Source: Acidobacteriota bacterium
Lineage (GTDB): Bacteria > Acidobacteriota > UBA6911 > RPQK01 > JACQSY01
Direction of reading: 5' to 3'
DNA length: 40,765 nt
NCBI GenBank assembly: GCA_016211085.1
Contig: JACQSY010000075.1
Span: 1 to 40,765 of the forward strand
Part shown: one piece after another, positions 25,502 to 34,007 of the stretch
Layout of the letters: every line of letters starts with the position of its first letter
Numbering within the stretch: the first letter of the stretch is position 1
Made by a program: the position numbers and the translations under genes
The notes under the pieces: model-generated
Databases searched by the model: none
Seen by the model: only the letters and a program-made list of their open reading frames with translations
Told to the model about the DNA's origin: nothing

Positions 25502-25797
25502 TTTCCCCTCCTTGGAGTTTCAGTTTTTCAGAATGGGACACACAAAGCAAATCACAATAGGGTTAAAAAGCCTCGACCTATAATAGTGAAGCATCACTAA
25601 GTGTACATGTTTTCGCCAGCAATGAAGGGGACAAAGAACTAAACAGGAAATCGTCGAAAAGTTTTTTCTTTGTACAGGCCGCTTTGCGCAAGGCGGAGGA
25701 CAGCGTTTCCGCCTTCTGCTTAAACTTGAAATCCAATCTTCTGAATTCCGGTCTCAATTCCTGGATAGGATCAACTTTTATTGGGTTGTGTTAAGTG
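25502..25797. promoter_or_regulatory. intergenic region with two inverted repeats
   Basis: No gene seen. TAGTGA-AGCA-TCACTA (25584-25599) is about 85 bp upstream of the CHRD gene and could be an operator or promoter-proximal site. AAGGCGGA/TCCGCCTT with a 10-nt loop (25690-25715) lies downstream of the permease and could end the catabolic cassette, but it has no T tract on either strand. Confidence 0.4.
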
Positions 25798-27261
25798 CTA
25801 CTCCATCAAAGCAAGGTCACGGTCCACCCAACGCGTTCCAGTGCCGGGTCTGAGTACATAAATACGAAGCAACGGATAAAGAACCAGTACGATGACTAAA
25901 GCCACCAGGAAGCCGAGCCGAAGCAAGGGAAATGTTGAAGTTTCAAGCATCAATGCTGCAACGGAAGCCACCACGATGCTGAGTATGCCGGCCCAATTCA
26001 CGGCTTCGACCCGTTTGTGGTCGGCTCTGGTACGTTTTCTGACGAGGTAGTAGTCGGCAATCATCACGGCCGCGAAACAGGTGGTCAAAATGCCGAGGGC
26101 ATTTAACCAGCGCTGTATGAGTTCCAAAATGCCTCCCACCACCATTAGCATGCCGATGATGTTGCCGAGGATCACCATGGCAAACCTTCCCGGTCTCCAC
26201 CTTCCGAGCACGTCAAAAAGATTGGTTAACGCCAGCGACCCGGAGTAGGTATTCAGAACTTGCGCCTTGGCCTGCGCCAGATACATGAGAAGGAATCCAA
26301 TCACGCTGGAGAGCACAATGAAAAAAGCGCCGGTATTGCTTTGGGCGAGATTCATGGCTGCAGCCGCGGCATTGCTATCATTTGCCTGACCCCGTGAAAT
26401 CAAGTATTCGGCTACAGGCCCAGTTCCGCCATAGATGACTACGGTACCTGCGACTACTATGACGGTATCGATCATCACTGCGCCGGCAATGCACATGATG
26501 CCGACGTCGCGGCTGCTTCTTGCGTAGCGCGCATAATCGGCGTCGACCAGGGCCAGGGCGCCCGCAGACCCTGCCAGAGCCACCAGCACAATGACGAATC
26601 GCGACCAGTTGTCGCCGCCCGGGATCAATGGGCCATGGGTGAGAATTTCACCGATTGGAACGCCGGAGGCAAAACCGGTCTTCCAGATCATGTAGACGAG
26701 CAGCAGCAGAAAAGCAATGGTGGTGAGAGAAGAAACTCTCAACACCAGATTAATACCGAAAGTGGTCAGGAGGATCCAGGCGAGGGTCAAAATCCCGTAA
26801 ATGAGAATACGATTGGACGTGGTATCCTGCCACCCGAAAGCAAAGAGCGTTCCGCTGTAAAGCAACGCATTCTCCAGGGCGAGAAAGCCCAGGATCATAA
26901 ATCCGTAGATGGCCGAGGCAACCACAGAACCGCGCGCTCCGAATCCGTAGAAACGTCCGGTGACGGTGCTGGATACGCCTTCGAGATAGGCGATATGACC
27001 GATCAGCCAACCCAGTGCCGCCCCGAAAATGGCGACGAATACGCCCGCCAGAACTCCGGCCGCCACTCCCGCCACGGCCGTCACATATCCGGCAATCAGC
27101 AATTGCACCAGCGTTGTGACGATGCCCATGGTCATCCATGACAATTCCCATCCCGATTTGCGCTCAGACCGGGGAACGGTCGCCAGGGCATGATCCTCGA
27201 CGATTTCCGCGAGTGTCCGTTCCGGCGCCGCAGGCACCGCACCGCCCGCTCTTGCTTGCAT
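25798..27261 (-). CDS. NCS1-family permease (purine/cytosine/hydantoin type)
   Basis: 487 residues with about 12 membrane segments, the size and layout of NCS1 transporters such as CodB, PucI and Mhp1. Seen features: cytoplasmic N-terminus ending in PRSERKSGWELSWMTMGIV, the GVAAGVLAGVFVAIFGAALG helix, ARGSVVASAIYGFMILGF, the VDADYARYARSSRD loop typical of the family, and a C-terminal YYLVRKR. NCS1 proteins import nucleobases, allantoin, hydantoins, thiamine and related rings, usually with Na+ or H+. Last gene of the HyuAB cassette, 229 nt after the Zn-ribbon gene; within that gap TTGGCG-18-TAAAAT on the minus strand could be its own promoter. The imported ring is unknown. Confidence 0.85.
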   Translation of the reverse strand: MQARAGGAVPAAPERTLAEIVEDHALATVPRSERKSGWELSWMTMGIVTTLVQLLIAGYVTAVAGVAAGVLAGVFVAIFGAALGWLIGHIAYLEGVSSTVTGRFYGFGARGSVVASAIYGFMILGFLALENALLYSGTLFAFGWQDTTSNRILIYGILTLAWILLTTFGINLVLRVSSLTTIAFLLLLVYMIWKTGFASGVPIGEILTHGPLIPGGDNWSRFVIVLVALAGSAGALALVDADYARYARSSRDVGIMCIAGAVMIDTVIVVAGTVVIYGGTGPVAEYLISRGQANDSNAAAAAMNLAQSNTGAFFIVLSSVIGFLLMYLAQAKAQVLNTYSGSLALTNLFDVLGRWRPGRFAMVILGNIIGMLMVVGGILELIQRWLNALGILTTCFAAVMIADYYLVRKRTRADHKRVEAVNWAGILSIVVASVAALMLETSTFPLLRLGFLVALVIVLVLYPLLRIYVLRPGTGTRWVDRDLALME

Positions 27262-27490
27262 AAGCTACTCTCTACGAAAATAGATTTCAGCTTTGGATCA
27301 ATGAAGAAGGGTTTTACCCCTTAAAGTTCTGATTTTAGTCCAGCGACATTGAAAGCGCCAACACTTAAGCGGTTTTGCTTATATATAGGTTTAGGTAGGT
27401 TTAGGGAGAGGGACCATCGAGGTTCTACAATTCCCGAAATGATTAGCGGCGCCTCTCACCGGCGTGACTTGAGACGCAGTCGCAAGAGGG

Positions 27491-27781
27491 TCAGATCTTG
27501 AGAAGAACAGACCATGAGATGGGCAGTTCCTTAAGGCTGACTTCCGTCTCAAAAAGCGTGGCGCATTGAGGGCAGTAGTACTGTCTGAGCTCAAACCTTC
27601 CTTTCTCGTACCACTCTCCACGAATGGGGCCGGCATCTGTCTGAGGTCCCCTGCGAACAGCAGCATGTCGCTTCGGATTCTCGTCAGCTCGACAGAAGAC
27701 CCAGCCACACTTCTTGCACTCAATAACCTTGGAATCCAAATTAATCTGCAGATATTCGCCCAGGTCCTGCACAGTCATCAC
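27491..27781 (-). CDS. Zn-ribbon protein like acetone/acetophenone carboxylase small subunit
   Basis: 96 residues. Cysteines C22 and C25 (IECKKCGWVFC) and C70 and C73 (YYCPQCATLFETEV) form a zinc-ribbon. This order, with a short Glu/Tyr/Trp-rich middle (IRGEWYEKGRFELRQ), is that of the gamma subunit of acetone carboxylase (AcxC family) and the small beta subunit of acetophenone carboxylase, which carry zinc. It is shorter than acetone carboxylase gamma (about 160) and lacks that protein's extra part. Its GTG overlaps the HyuB1 stop (GTGA), and an ATG follows as the next codon; tight coupling suggests one complex. The best clue that the cassette encodes a carboxylase rather than only a hydantoinase. 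Confidence 0.7.
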   Translation of the reverse strand: MMTVQDLGEYLQINLDSKVIECKKCGWVFCRADENPKRHAAVRRGPQTDAGPIRGEWYEKGRFELRQYYCPQCATLFETEVSLKELPISWSVLLKI

Positions 27782-29664
27782 AATACCCTCTTCATTTGCA
27801 ATCTCTCCGCTCGAATGCGTGCCCGGCGATGTTCAGTTTCATCCCAAAGCACCTCTCCATTTTCCGGATCGATCACCACGCCGTAAATACGCTCTGCTGT
27901 GCTCATTCCCACGTAGCCCTGCTCCACATCATGCCGGACCAGCAGCGGATCACGTTCGAGCGGGTCGCCGTAGCCTCCTCCCCCCGGAGTGTTGAGGTAG
28001 AGGACATCGCCGTTTCCTATTAACAAATCAGCCACCTTGGGTGCAAGAACCTCCAGCCTTCCCTCAAGGGCGCCAACAGAGCCGGCGAATTCACTTTGCT
28101 TCAACATCTCCCCAACGTTGCTAGCGCGCACGAGTAAGTAGCGAATGCTTGAACCAGGCTGGCCGCCGAAAATTCCCGAGGTCTGGCAGGCTTCGGCCCC
28201 CATTCCAGCAACCACGGCCTTCACGGCTTCCGCGTCATGCAAGGTGAACATGATTTCGACCGATACTCCCCCACGGTATTTCCCCGGTCCCCCGGAATCG
28301 CACAGTTCGCGGCGGAACAGATATAAAACGGGGTAAGTGGACTCAAATGTTTCCACGTTGTGCACGCTGGGAAAGGGGGTCTGGAGCAGACCTCCGGTGT
28401 CGACGCCATCCTTGTAGCTGCGCGCCCCGCCTGATCCCGACGTAGGATCCATGACATATGCCACAAAAAAGTGATGATACTGATTCAGTCCGGCGAACAC
28501 GATGGCAGGATAGGATCCCGCCCAGCCTGCCATTGCTTCTTGTCGGTGCTTGGGGCTCGTGCCCAGCATTTTCGAGATGTTGATGGTGGCAACATTAGTC
28601 ACGGCAAAAGAAGTCCCAATCGAAGAAAAACCACAAGGAGCCGGGAAACTGCAATTGACGACAGTTCCTTCAGGAGCGATGACCTGGATGGGTTTCAAGA
28701 TCCCCTGGTTCCACAAAATGTCGTAGCAGAGAAGGCTGCACACGGATGCCTGCAGCCCTGCCCAGGTGCTGGCAAAGTTCGCATTGATCAGCCCGGGTCC
28801 TTCCCGATCTGTGCCGGTGAAATCGAACGTCAGCGCGTCCTGAGATTTCGTCATTGTGCAGACGATCTTGTAAACCTTATCCTCGAGGCCATCATGGTCG
28901 TGGTAATCAGTGTGCGTCCAGACACCATCCGGCAACTCCCCCAACCGCCTGCGCATTTTTTCTTCCGAATGATCGATCATGGCCTGCATCACGCCTTTGA
29001 CGGTGTCCGCTCCGTATCTCTCGATCAGATCCAGGATGCGTGACTTGGCCACGTTATTTCCCGCGATCTGCGCTTTGAGGTCCAAACCCACTAAAGGCGG
29101 CACACGCACATTGTTTAGAAATAGATCGAAAATATCCTGTCTTAACCGACCTTGTTCCACTATTCTTGTGGGTGGAAAACGGAGACCCTCGCCGAAGACT
29201 TCAGTAATCCGCGGATGCATCCCGCCCAGTCCGACAGCACCTATGTCCAGTACGTGCATGGCCGTCCCAGTCCAGGCGAAAATTTCGCCTTGGTAGTACA
29301 CCGGAGAAACAATGGCGACGTCCGAAGGGTGCACAGCTCCCAGGTAGGGATCATTGATGATAAACATGTCGTCCTCAAAGATCCCGGCCCCTCGGCTGCA
29401 ACTTTCAAGGGTGCTGCGGATGATGAAGGGGAGCGTGGCTACAAAGTGTGTTACATAAGCGCCGACGATGACCAGGGAGCCGTCGGGAAGAAAAAGGCCG
29501 GTATTGAAATCTTTCGACTCAGTGCAGACTGGAGATCCGGACACTTTGGTCAATGTAATTCCCATCTCGTCGTTAATCTGCCAGAGGCGGTGCGAAAGCA
29601 CTTCCAGAGTCACTGGATCGATCTTTGTCTTTGATGAGACCGGCTCAAGATCCGGCGCCTTCAT
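27778..29664 (-). CDS. HyuB-like subunit 1 (hydantoinase B / carboxylase alpha type)
   Basis: 628 residues, the full HyuB domain from IDPVTLEVLSHRLWQINDEM. The catalytic metal region reads NDPYLGAVHPSD then TAMHVLDIG: H112, D115 and H137, with H to H distance 25, the pattern I recall for the Mn site of acetone carboxylase alpha (H150, D153, H175). Later GGGYGDPLERDP is the usual family end. 16 nt after HyuA1 and overlapping the Zn-ribbon gene. In this fold the HyuB part carries out substrate carboxylation or ring opening using phosphorylated intermediates from HyuA. Compared with canonical HyuB the second His of HHxD is Val. Ribosome site GGAGG before ATG. Confidence 0.85.
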   Translation of the reverse strand: MKAPDLEPVSSKTKIDPVTLEVLSHRLWQINDEMGITLTKVSGSPVCTESKDFNTGLFLPDGSLVIVGAYVTHFVATLPFIIRSTLESCSRGAGIFEDDMFIINDPYLGAVHPSDVAIVSPVYYQGEIFAWTGTAMHVLDIGAVGLGGMHPRITEVFGEGLRFPPTRIVEQGRLRQDIFDLFLNNVRVPPLVGLDLKAQIAGNNVAKSRILDLIERYGADTVKGVMQAMIDHSEEKMRRRLGELPDGVWTHTDYHDHDGLEDKVYKIVCTMTKSQDALTFDFTGTDREGPGLINANFASTWAGLQASVCSLLCYDILWNQGILKPIQVIAPEGTVVNCSFPAPCGFSSIGTSFAVTNVATINISKMLGTSPKHRQEAMAGWAGSYPAIVFAGLNQYHHFFVAYVMDPTSGSGGARSYKDGVDTGGLLQTPFPSVHNVETFESTYPVLYLFRRELCDSGGPGKYRGGVSVEIMFTLHDAEAVKAVVAGMGAEACQTSGIFGGQPGSSIRYLLVRASNVGEMLKQSEFAGSVGALEGRLEVLAPKVADLLIGNGDVLYLNTPGGGGYGDPLERDPLLVRHDVEQGYVGMSTAERIYGVVIDPENGEVLWDETEHRRARIRAERLQMKRVL

Positions 29665-29680
29665 GAGTCCTCCGAAGGTT

Positions 29681-31768
29681 TCAGGCTGAGATAATGAAGT
29701 TCAGGTATTCGTCGACACGGCCTTTTCGACCGGGCGGTATCACGATGGTCGTAGTGGCGCTTTCCACAATTGCGGGTCCTGTCAATTCATGACCCGCCCG
29801 GAGCTTTTCACTATCGTAGATAGGGGTTTCCGTAAAACCACCGGATGGTCTGAAAAACGCCATTCTTCTGGATTTGAGCGCTTGCCAGGAATCCGAACTT
29901 GTGGGCTGGCTTCTCTTCAGGACCGGCTTGGGAGTCCTGGCGCTGGCCATGATCCGGAAGGTAATGATCTCAACACCGGCTTCCTTGAACGCCGCCCCTT
30001 TGCCGTAAAGCATTTCGTACCGTTTCTCAAACTCGGCGATGACAGCTTCCAGATCTTCTGGCGTGGTTAAACGGCCCGGCACAGGGACGATGATCTCGTG
30101 GACTTGGCGTCCATAACGCATGTCGAGAGTGCGTTGGAGGAGGGAACTTTCCTGGTAGACGCCTTCACGTTTGAGCATCTCCAGAGCCCTCTCTTCCAAT
30201 CGTTTAAAGTTCGCTTCAATCCGGTCCACTTTGGCGGGCAAAACTATATGCTCAGAAATACTCAGTGAATGGTTGAGATCGGAGACGGCAATTCCAAAGG
30301 CGGAATGGGTGGAGGAAAGCAGGGGGACAATGATTTGAGAAACACCGAGATCTTTCCCGTATTCAGCGCAATGGATAGGGGCGGCCCCGCCGTATGCAAA
30401 CAGAACGAATTCACGAGGGTCGTAACCTCTTTCTACCGTCACCTTGCGAAGCAGGTCGCTCATTTGTGCGTTCACCACCTCATAAATTCCGGCAGCCGCC
30501 TCCACAGTATCCATCTGAAGCGTTTCTGCAATTTTTCTTTTAATAACCTCTTCGGAAAGCTTTCGGTTCAGTTGGATTCTGCCGCCGAGAAAATAATCCG
30601 GATTCAGATAGCCCAGAATTACGTTAGCGTCCGTTACCGTGGGCTCCTCTCCGCCCCGGGCATAACATGCAGGACCGGGGTCCGCTCCTGCGCTCTGGGG
30701 CCCTACACGCAATTTGTTAACGTCAATCCAAGCCACGCTTCCCCCACCACTGCCAATCGAAGTGATTTCCACCATGGGAACCGAAACATGGTAGCGAGCC
30801 ACGATGGAAGGAGCCGTCATCAGCATGGACCCGTTTGCAATCAAACCCACATCAAAACTTGTGCCCCCCATATCGGTATTAAGGAGGTTCTCGTATCCCA
30901 GCAGTCCTCCCAGAAATGAGGACGCCACAATTCCTCCTACCGGGCCCGAGTTCAACGTAAAGATCGGCTTCTCGTTTGCTTCGGCAGTGGGAACTACCCC
31001 TCCCGTACATTGCATGATCATTGGGGAACGTTTTAACCCCTTGCTTTTGAGGAGCTCGCCCAACTTTTCCATGTAAACTCTCAGTACCGGCTGCACGTAG
31101 CAATTCAACACAGTAGTCGCCGTTCGTTCGTACTCGCCAATGACCGGGATCAACTGGCTTGAAGCGGTCACTGAAACATGAGGGAGTCTTTTTTCAATGA
31201 TTGCCTTGAGTTCCTCCTCGTGGGTGGGATTCGCGAAAGACCACAGGAGGCAAATTCCTATCGACTCCACCCCCTTTCTGGCCAGGCTTTCAACCGCCCG
31301 CTCTGCATCCTCAAGATTCAGAGGAGCCACCACTGCCCCCTTATAATCGATCCTCTCCATGACCCCCTGTATCAACGTGCGGGGCACCACCGGAACCGGT
31401 TTGTCGGTACGGCTGTAATGAGTGATCTCCGACTCGCTGAGCCCCGCCACTCTGCCCAGCCCGCGCATGATGAGAATGGTATCTTCAAAACCCCGAGTCG
31501 TGATGAGGCCCACTTTCGCTCCGCGACGCTCTAAAATGGCGTTGGTGGCAACCGTGCTGCCATGCGCAAAGATCAAGACCCGGCCAAGCAGGTCCTCCGC
31601 GGGCAAACCCATCTGTCGGGACGCAACCTCCACGGCCTCGAGAATTCCTTGTGAGGGATCCCGGGGAGTCGACGGGGCTTTGAACTGGCGGGTGTGTCCG
31701 GAGTCATCCAGGAGAACGAGATCAGTAAAGGTTCCGCCAACATCAATTCCGATTGTGTAAGAGGGCAT
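29681..31768 (-). CDS. HyuA-like ATPase subunit 1 (hydantoinase A / carboxylase beta type)
   Basis: 695 residues, ASKHA-fold ATPase. Phosphate-1 motif IDVGGTFTDLV at 8-18, AHGSTVATNAILE near 68-80, adenosine-side SGPVGG at 284-289 and phosphate-2 TDMGGTSFDV at 298-307 are all intact. The tail (SRRMAFF ... GPAIVESATTTIVIPPG) is the C-terminal domain of hydantoinase A proteins. It should phosphorylate the substrate or bicarbonate for its HyuB partner, which follows after 16 nt. The gap to the preceding HyuA2 gene is 160 nt, the longest in the HyuAB block, with no promoter I trust. GGGAG before ATG. Confidence 0.88.
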   Translation of the reverse strand: MPSYTIGIDVGGTFTDLVLLDDSGHTRQFKAPSTPRDPSQGILEAVEVASRQMGLPAEDLLGRVLIFAHGSTVATNAILERRGAKVGLITTRGFEDTILIMRGLGRVAGLSESEITHYSRTDKPVPVVPRTLIQGVMERIDYKGAVVAPLNLEDAERAVESLARKGVESIGICLLWSFANPTHEEELKAIIEKRLPHVSVTASSQLIPVIGEYERTATTVLNCYVQPVLRVYMEKLGELLKSKGLKRSPMIMQCTGGVVPTAEANEKPIFTLNSGPVGGIVASSFLGGLLGYENLLNTDMGGTSFDVGLIANGSMLMTAPSIVARYHVSVPMVEITSIGSGGGSVAWIDVNKLRVGPQSAGADPGPACYARGGEEPTVTDANVILGYLNPDYFLGGRIQLNRKLSEEVIKRKIAETLQMDTVEAAAGIYEVVNAQMSDLLRKVTVERGYDPREFVLFAYGGAAPIHCAEYGKDLGVSQIIVPLLSSTHSAFGIAVSDLNHSLSISEHIVLPAKVDRIEANFKRLEERALEMLKREGVYQESSLLQRTLDMRYGRQVHEIIVPVPGRLTTPEDLEAVIAEFEKRYEMLYGKGAAFKEAGVEIITFRIMASARTPKPVLKRSQPTSSDSWQALKSRRMAFFRPSGGFTETPIYDSEKLRAGHELTGPAIVESATTTIVIPPGRKGRVDEYLNFIISA

Positions 31769-31928
31769 TTTTATGAAACTCCCGGCCTGCCTTCAGGGGT
31801 CAATGCGTCTCGTGGATTGCGGCTGCAATAAATCATACATTTCGTCTCATTATCCGGTTTGAAATTGCGCTGATGCTTTACCATTCCCCATGGGCCCTTT
31901 GTCTACCCTGTCTTCTTGAACGAAACAC

Positions 31929-33989
31929 TCATCTCCTCTGAACGTGAAAACCGTTCAGCTTATCGACGGTGCTCTTGAAGCCGGGAGGGAGAACCAGAGT
32001 CGTCGCGGCTAATTCGACAATAGCCGGTCCGGCGATTTTATGGCCGGGTTTCAATTTATTTCCGTCGTAAATGGTGGTTTTGTGAAAACGACCCAGAAAG
32101 AAGCAGTTTCTCGAACCTTTCACCATGTTTTTGGCGGGTTGCGTTTTTACCGGTCGTTTTTCAAGCTTCGGTTTTGAAGTCTCCATCACGATTTTGATTC
32201 GATAATTGATGAGTTCCACCGGCCGGTCGGGCATTGAAAACGTATACAATTCCACATGTCTCTTGTGAAAACTTTGGATGACGGATGCCAAATCGCGTGC
32301 GGTCAGTCTTTTTCTAGGCATCGGGATTTCGCTCTCGCGAAACTGCCCGTCATAACGCATCTCTACTGATCTGTAGATGTCGAACCTTTCTTTTTGAAGC
32401 TTCAGCATGCGCACGGCGTCTGATTCCATTTCTTCGTACAACCGGGTGATTTTTTCGAGATCGACTTGGGCTGGATCAGCGACGGTGATGATCATCATAG
32501 AGTGGGAGAAGTCATATTGGATGTCGGAGCGGAGCCATCCAAAAGCAGCCATGCAACTGGCGACATTGGGCACCAGAACATCGCGGATCGCCAGCTCCTG
32601 TGCAATAGGTGCCGCCACGAGAGGACCTGCGCCGCCCCCTGCCACCAGGCAGAATTCGCGAGCGTCGTAACCCTCCCGGGTGACTTTCTCACGGATGGCG
32701 GAACTCATGTTGGCAACGCTGACGCGAAAGATTGCCTCCGCCGCTTCGACAGCGCTTTTGCGCAGCGGTTTTGCAATCCTTTGTTCAATGGCTTTTGTTG
32801 CACGCGTTACCTCAAGCCTTCTCTCTCCGCTCAGAAAATAATCCGGATTCACATAGCCCAGCAGCAATGCCGCATCTGTGAGCGTCGGCTCCTCCCCTCC
32901 TTTGGCATAGCAGGCGGGACCGGGACTGGCCCCGGCACTCTGCGGTCCGACGCGCAAAACACCCAGGGAATCTATCCAGCCAATACTCCCGCCCCCTGCG
33001 CCCACACTGTGAATCCTGGTCATGGGAATCGCAATCCTTTGATCCGCCACCCAATCGTCAGTCGTGGTACCGATCTCGCCGTTCGCGATCAATGTGACGT
33101 CAAAACTCGTGCCTCCGGCATCGGTCGCGATCACGTTACGGGTATTGAGAACGGATCGTGCGTAATAGAGGGCGGAGACAGGACCTCCGCACGGACCCGA
33201 CCCGATGGTCCAGATGGGTCGCTGGGCAACGGCTTCCGGAGTCGCCACGCCTCCATTGCTCTGGGCAATCAGCAGCCTACCTTTAAACCCGTCGCTTCGC
33301 AGCCTTTCATCCAGAGAGATCAGGTAGCTTCGCACCAGCGGTGCCACATAAGCATCGAGCACCGTAGTGCTGAAACGTTCAAATTCTCCGATCTGGGGAA
33401 GAACGTCGCAAGAGAGCGAAATCTCAACATCGGGCCATTCCTGGGCAATGATGGCTGCTGCCTTCTTTTCGTGAACCGGATTCAAATGAGAATGCAGAAA
33501 GGCCACGGCCAGCGATTGGATCTTTTCCCGATCTAGCTTTTCCATAGCTTTGCGGACGCTTTCCTCATCGAGAGCTGTCACGATTTTCCCCTCGTGACTC
33601 ATTCTTTCCTTGACCTCCAATCTCAAATAGCGGGGTACCAGCGGCCGTGGAAATTCGACCCGCACATTGAGACCCGTATCTCGTCTGCCTCTTCGTAGTT
33701 CTACAACGTCGGCAAAGCCTGCAGTCGTGATCATCCCGACGGGAGCGCCCTTTCGTTGAATGACGGCATTTGTCGAGACGGTGGTGGCATGAATAATGGA
33801 TTCAATCCTTTCCAGAAGCTCTTTCAGGCTGACCCCGTAATGTTCCGCAATTTTTTCGCAAGCTTTGAATACTCCAATTCGGAGGTCCTGAGGAGTCGTG
33901 TCCGTTTTGAATTCCAGCAGTCCTTGGTTCCCATCGAAAACAAGCGCATCCGTATGCGTGCCCCCTACATCGATCGCGAGTTTAAACAT
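31929..33989 (-). CDS. HyuA-like ATPase subunit 2
   Basis: 686 residues, same fold as HyuA1 but clearly diverged. Phosphate-1 is IDVGGTHTDALV (6-17, T-H-T in place of T-F-T), STNAVIQRKGAPVGM is in the next block, SGPCGG at 274-279, and TDAGGTSFDV at 289-298. Both ATP motifs are complete. The end also has GPAIVELAATTLVLPPG. It lies 18 nt after HyuB2 so the two form a pair. The protein matches hydantoinase/oxoprolinase-type ATP hydrolysing enzymes; a caprolactamase- or carboxylase-like role is possible. Confidence 0.88.
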   Translation of the reverse strand: MFKLAIDVGGTHTDALVFDGNQGLLEFKTDTTPQDLRIGVFKACEKIAEHYGVSLKELLERIESIIHATTVSTNAVIQRKGAPVGMITTAGFADVVELRRGRRDTGLNVRVEFPRPLVPRYLRLEVKERMSHEGKIVTALDEESVRKAMEKLDREKIQSLAVAFLHSHLNPVHEKKAAAIIAQEWPDVEISLSCDVLPQIGEFERFSTTVLDAYVAPLVRSYLISLDERLRSDGFKGRLLIAQSNGGVATPEAVAQRPIWTIGSGPCGGPVSALYYARSVLNTRNVIATDAGGTSFDVTLIANGEIGTTTDDWVADQRIAIPMTRIHSVGAGGGSIGWIDSLGVLRVGPQSAGASPGPACYAKGGEEPTLTDAALLLGYVNPDYFLSGERRLEVTRATKAIEQRIAKPLRKSAVEAAEAIFRVSVANMSSAIREKVTREGYDAREFCLVAGGGAGPLVAAPIAQELAIRDVLVPNVASCMAAFGWLRSDIQYDFSHSMMIITVADPAQVDLEKITRLYEEMESDAVRMLKLQKERFDIYRSVEMRYDGQFRESEIPMPRKRLTARDLASVIQSFHKRHVELYTFSMPDRPVELINYRIKIVMETSKPKLEKRPVKTQPAKNMVKGSRNCFFLGRFHKTTIYDGNKLKPGHKIAGPAIVELAATTLVLPPGFKSTVDKLNGFHVQRR

Positions 33990-34007
33990 TGCGTCATAAT
34001 CCTTCAG

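Noticed and set aside
27388..27408. GGTTTAGG repeat resembling telomere-like or array repeats
   Set aside because: Only two copies 10 nt apart in an intergenic gap; no array, spacers or cas genes.
32466..33536. 356-codon open frame antisense to HyuA2
   Set aside because: Shadow of a gene whose ATPase motifs are intact; no recognisable domain.
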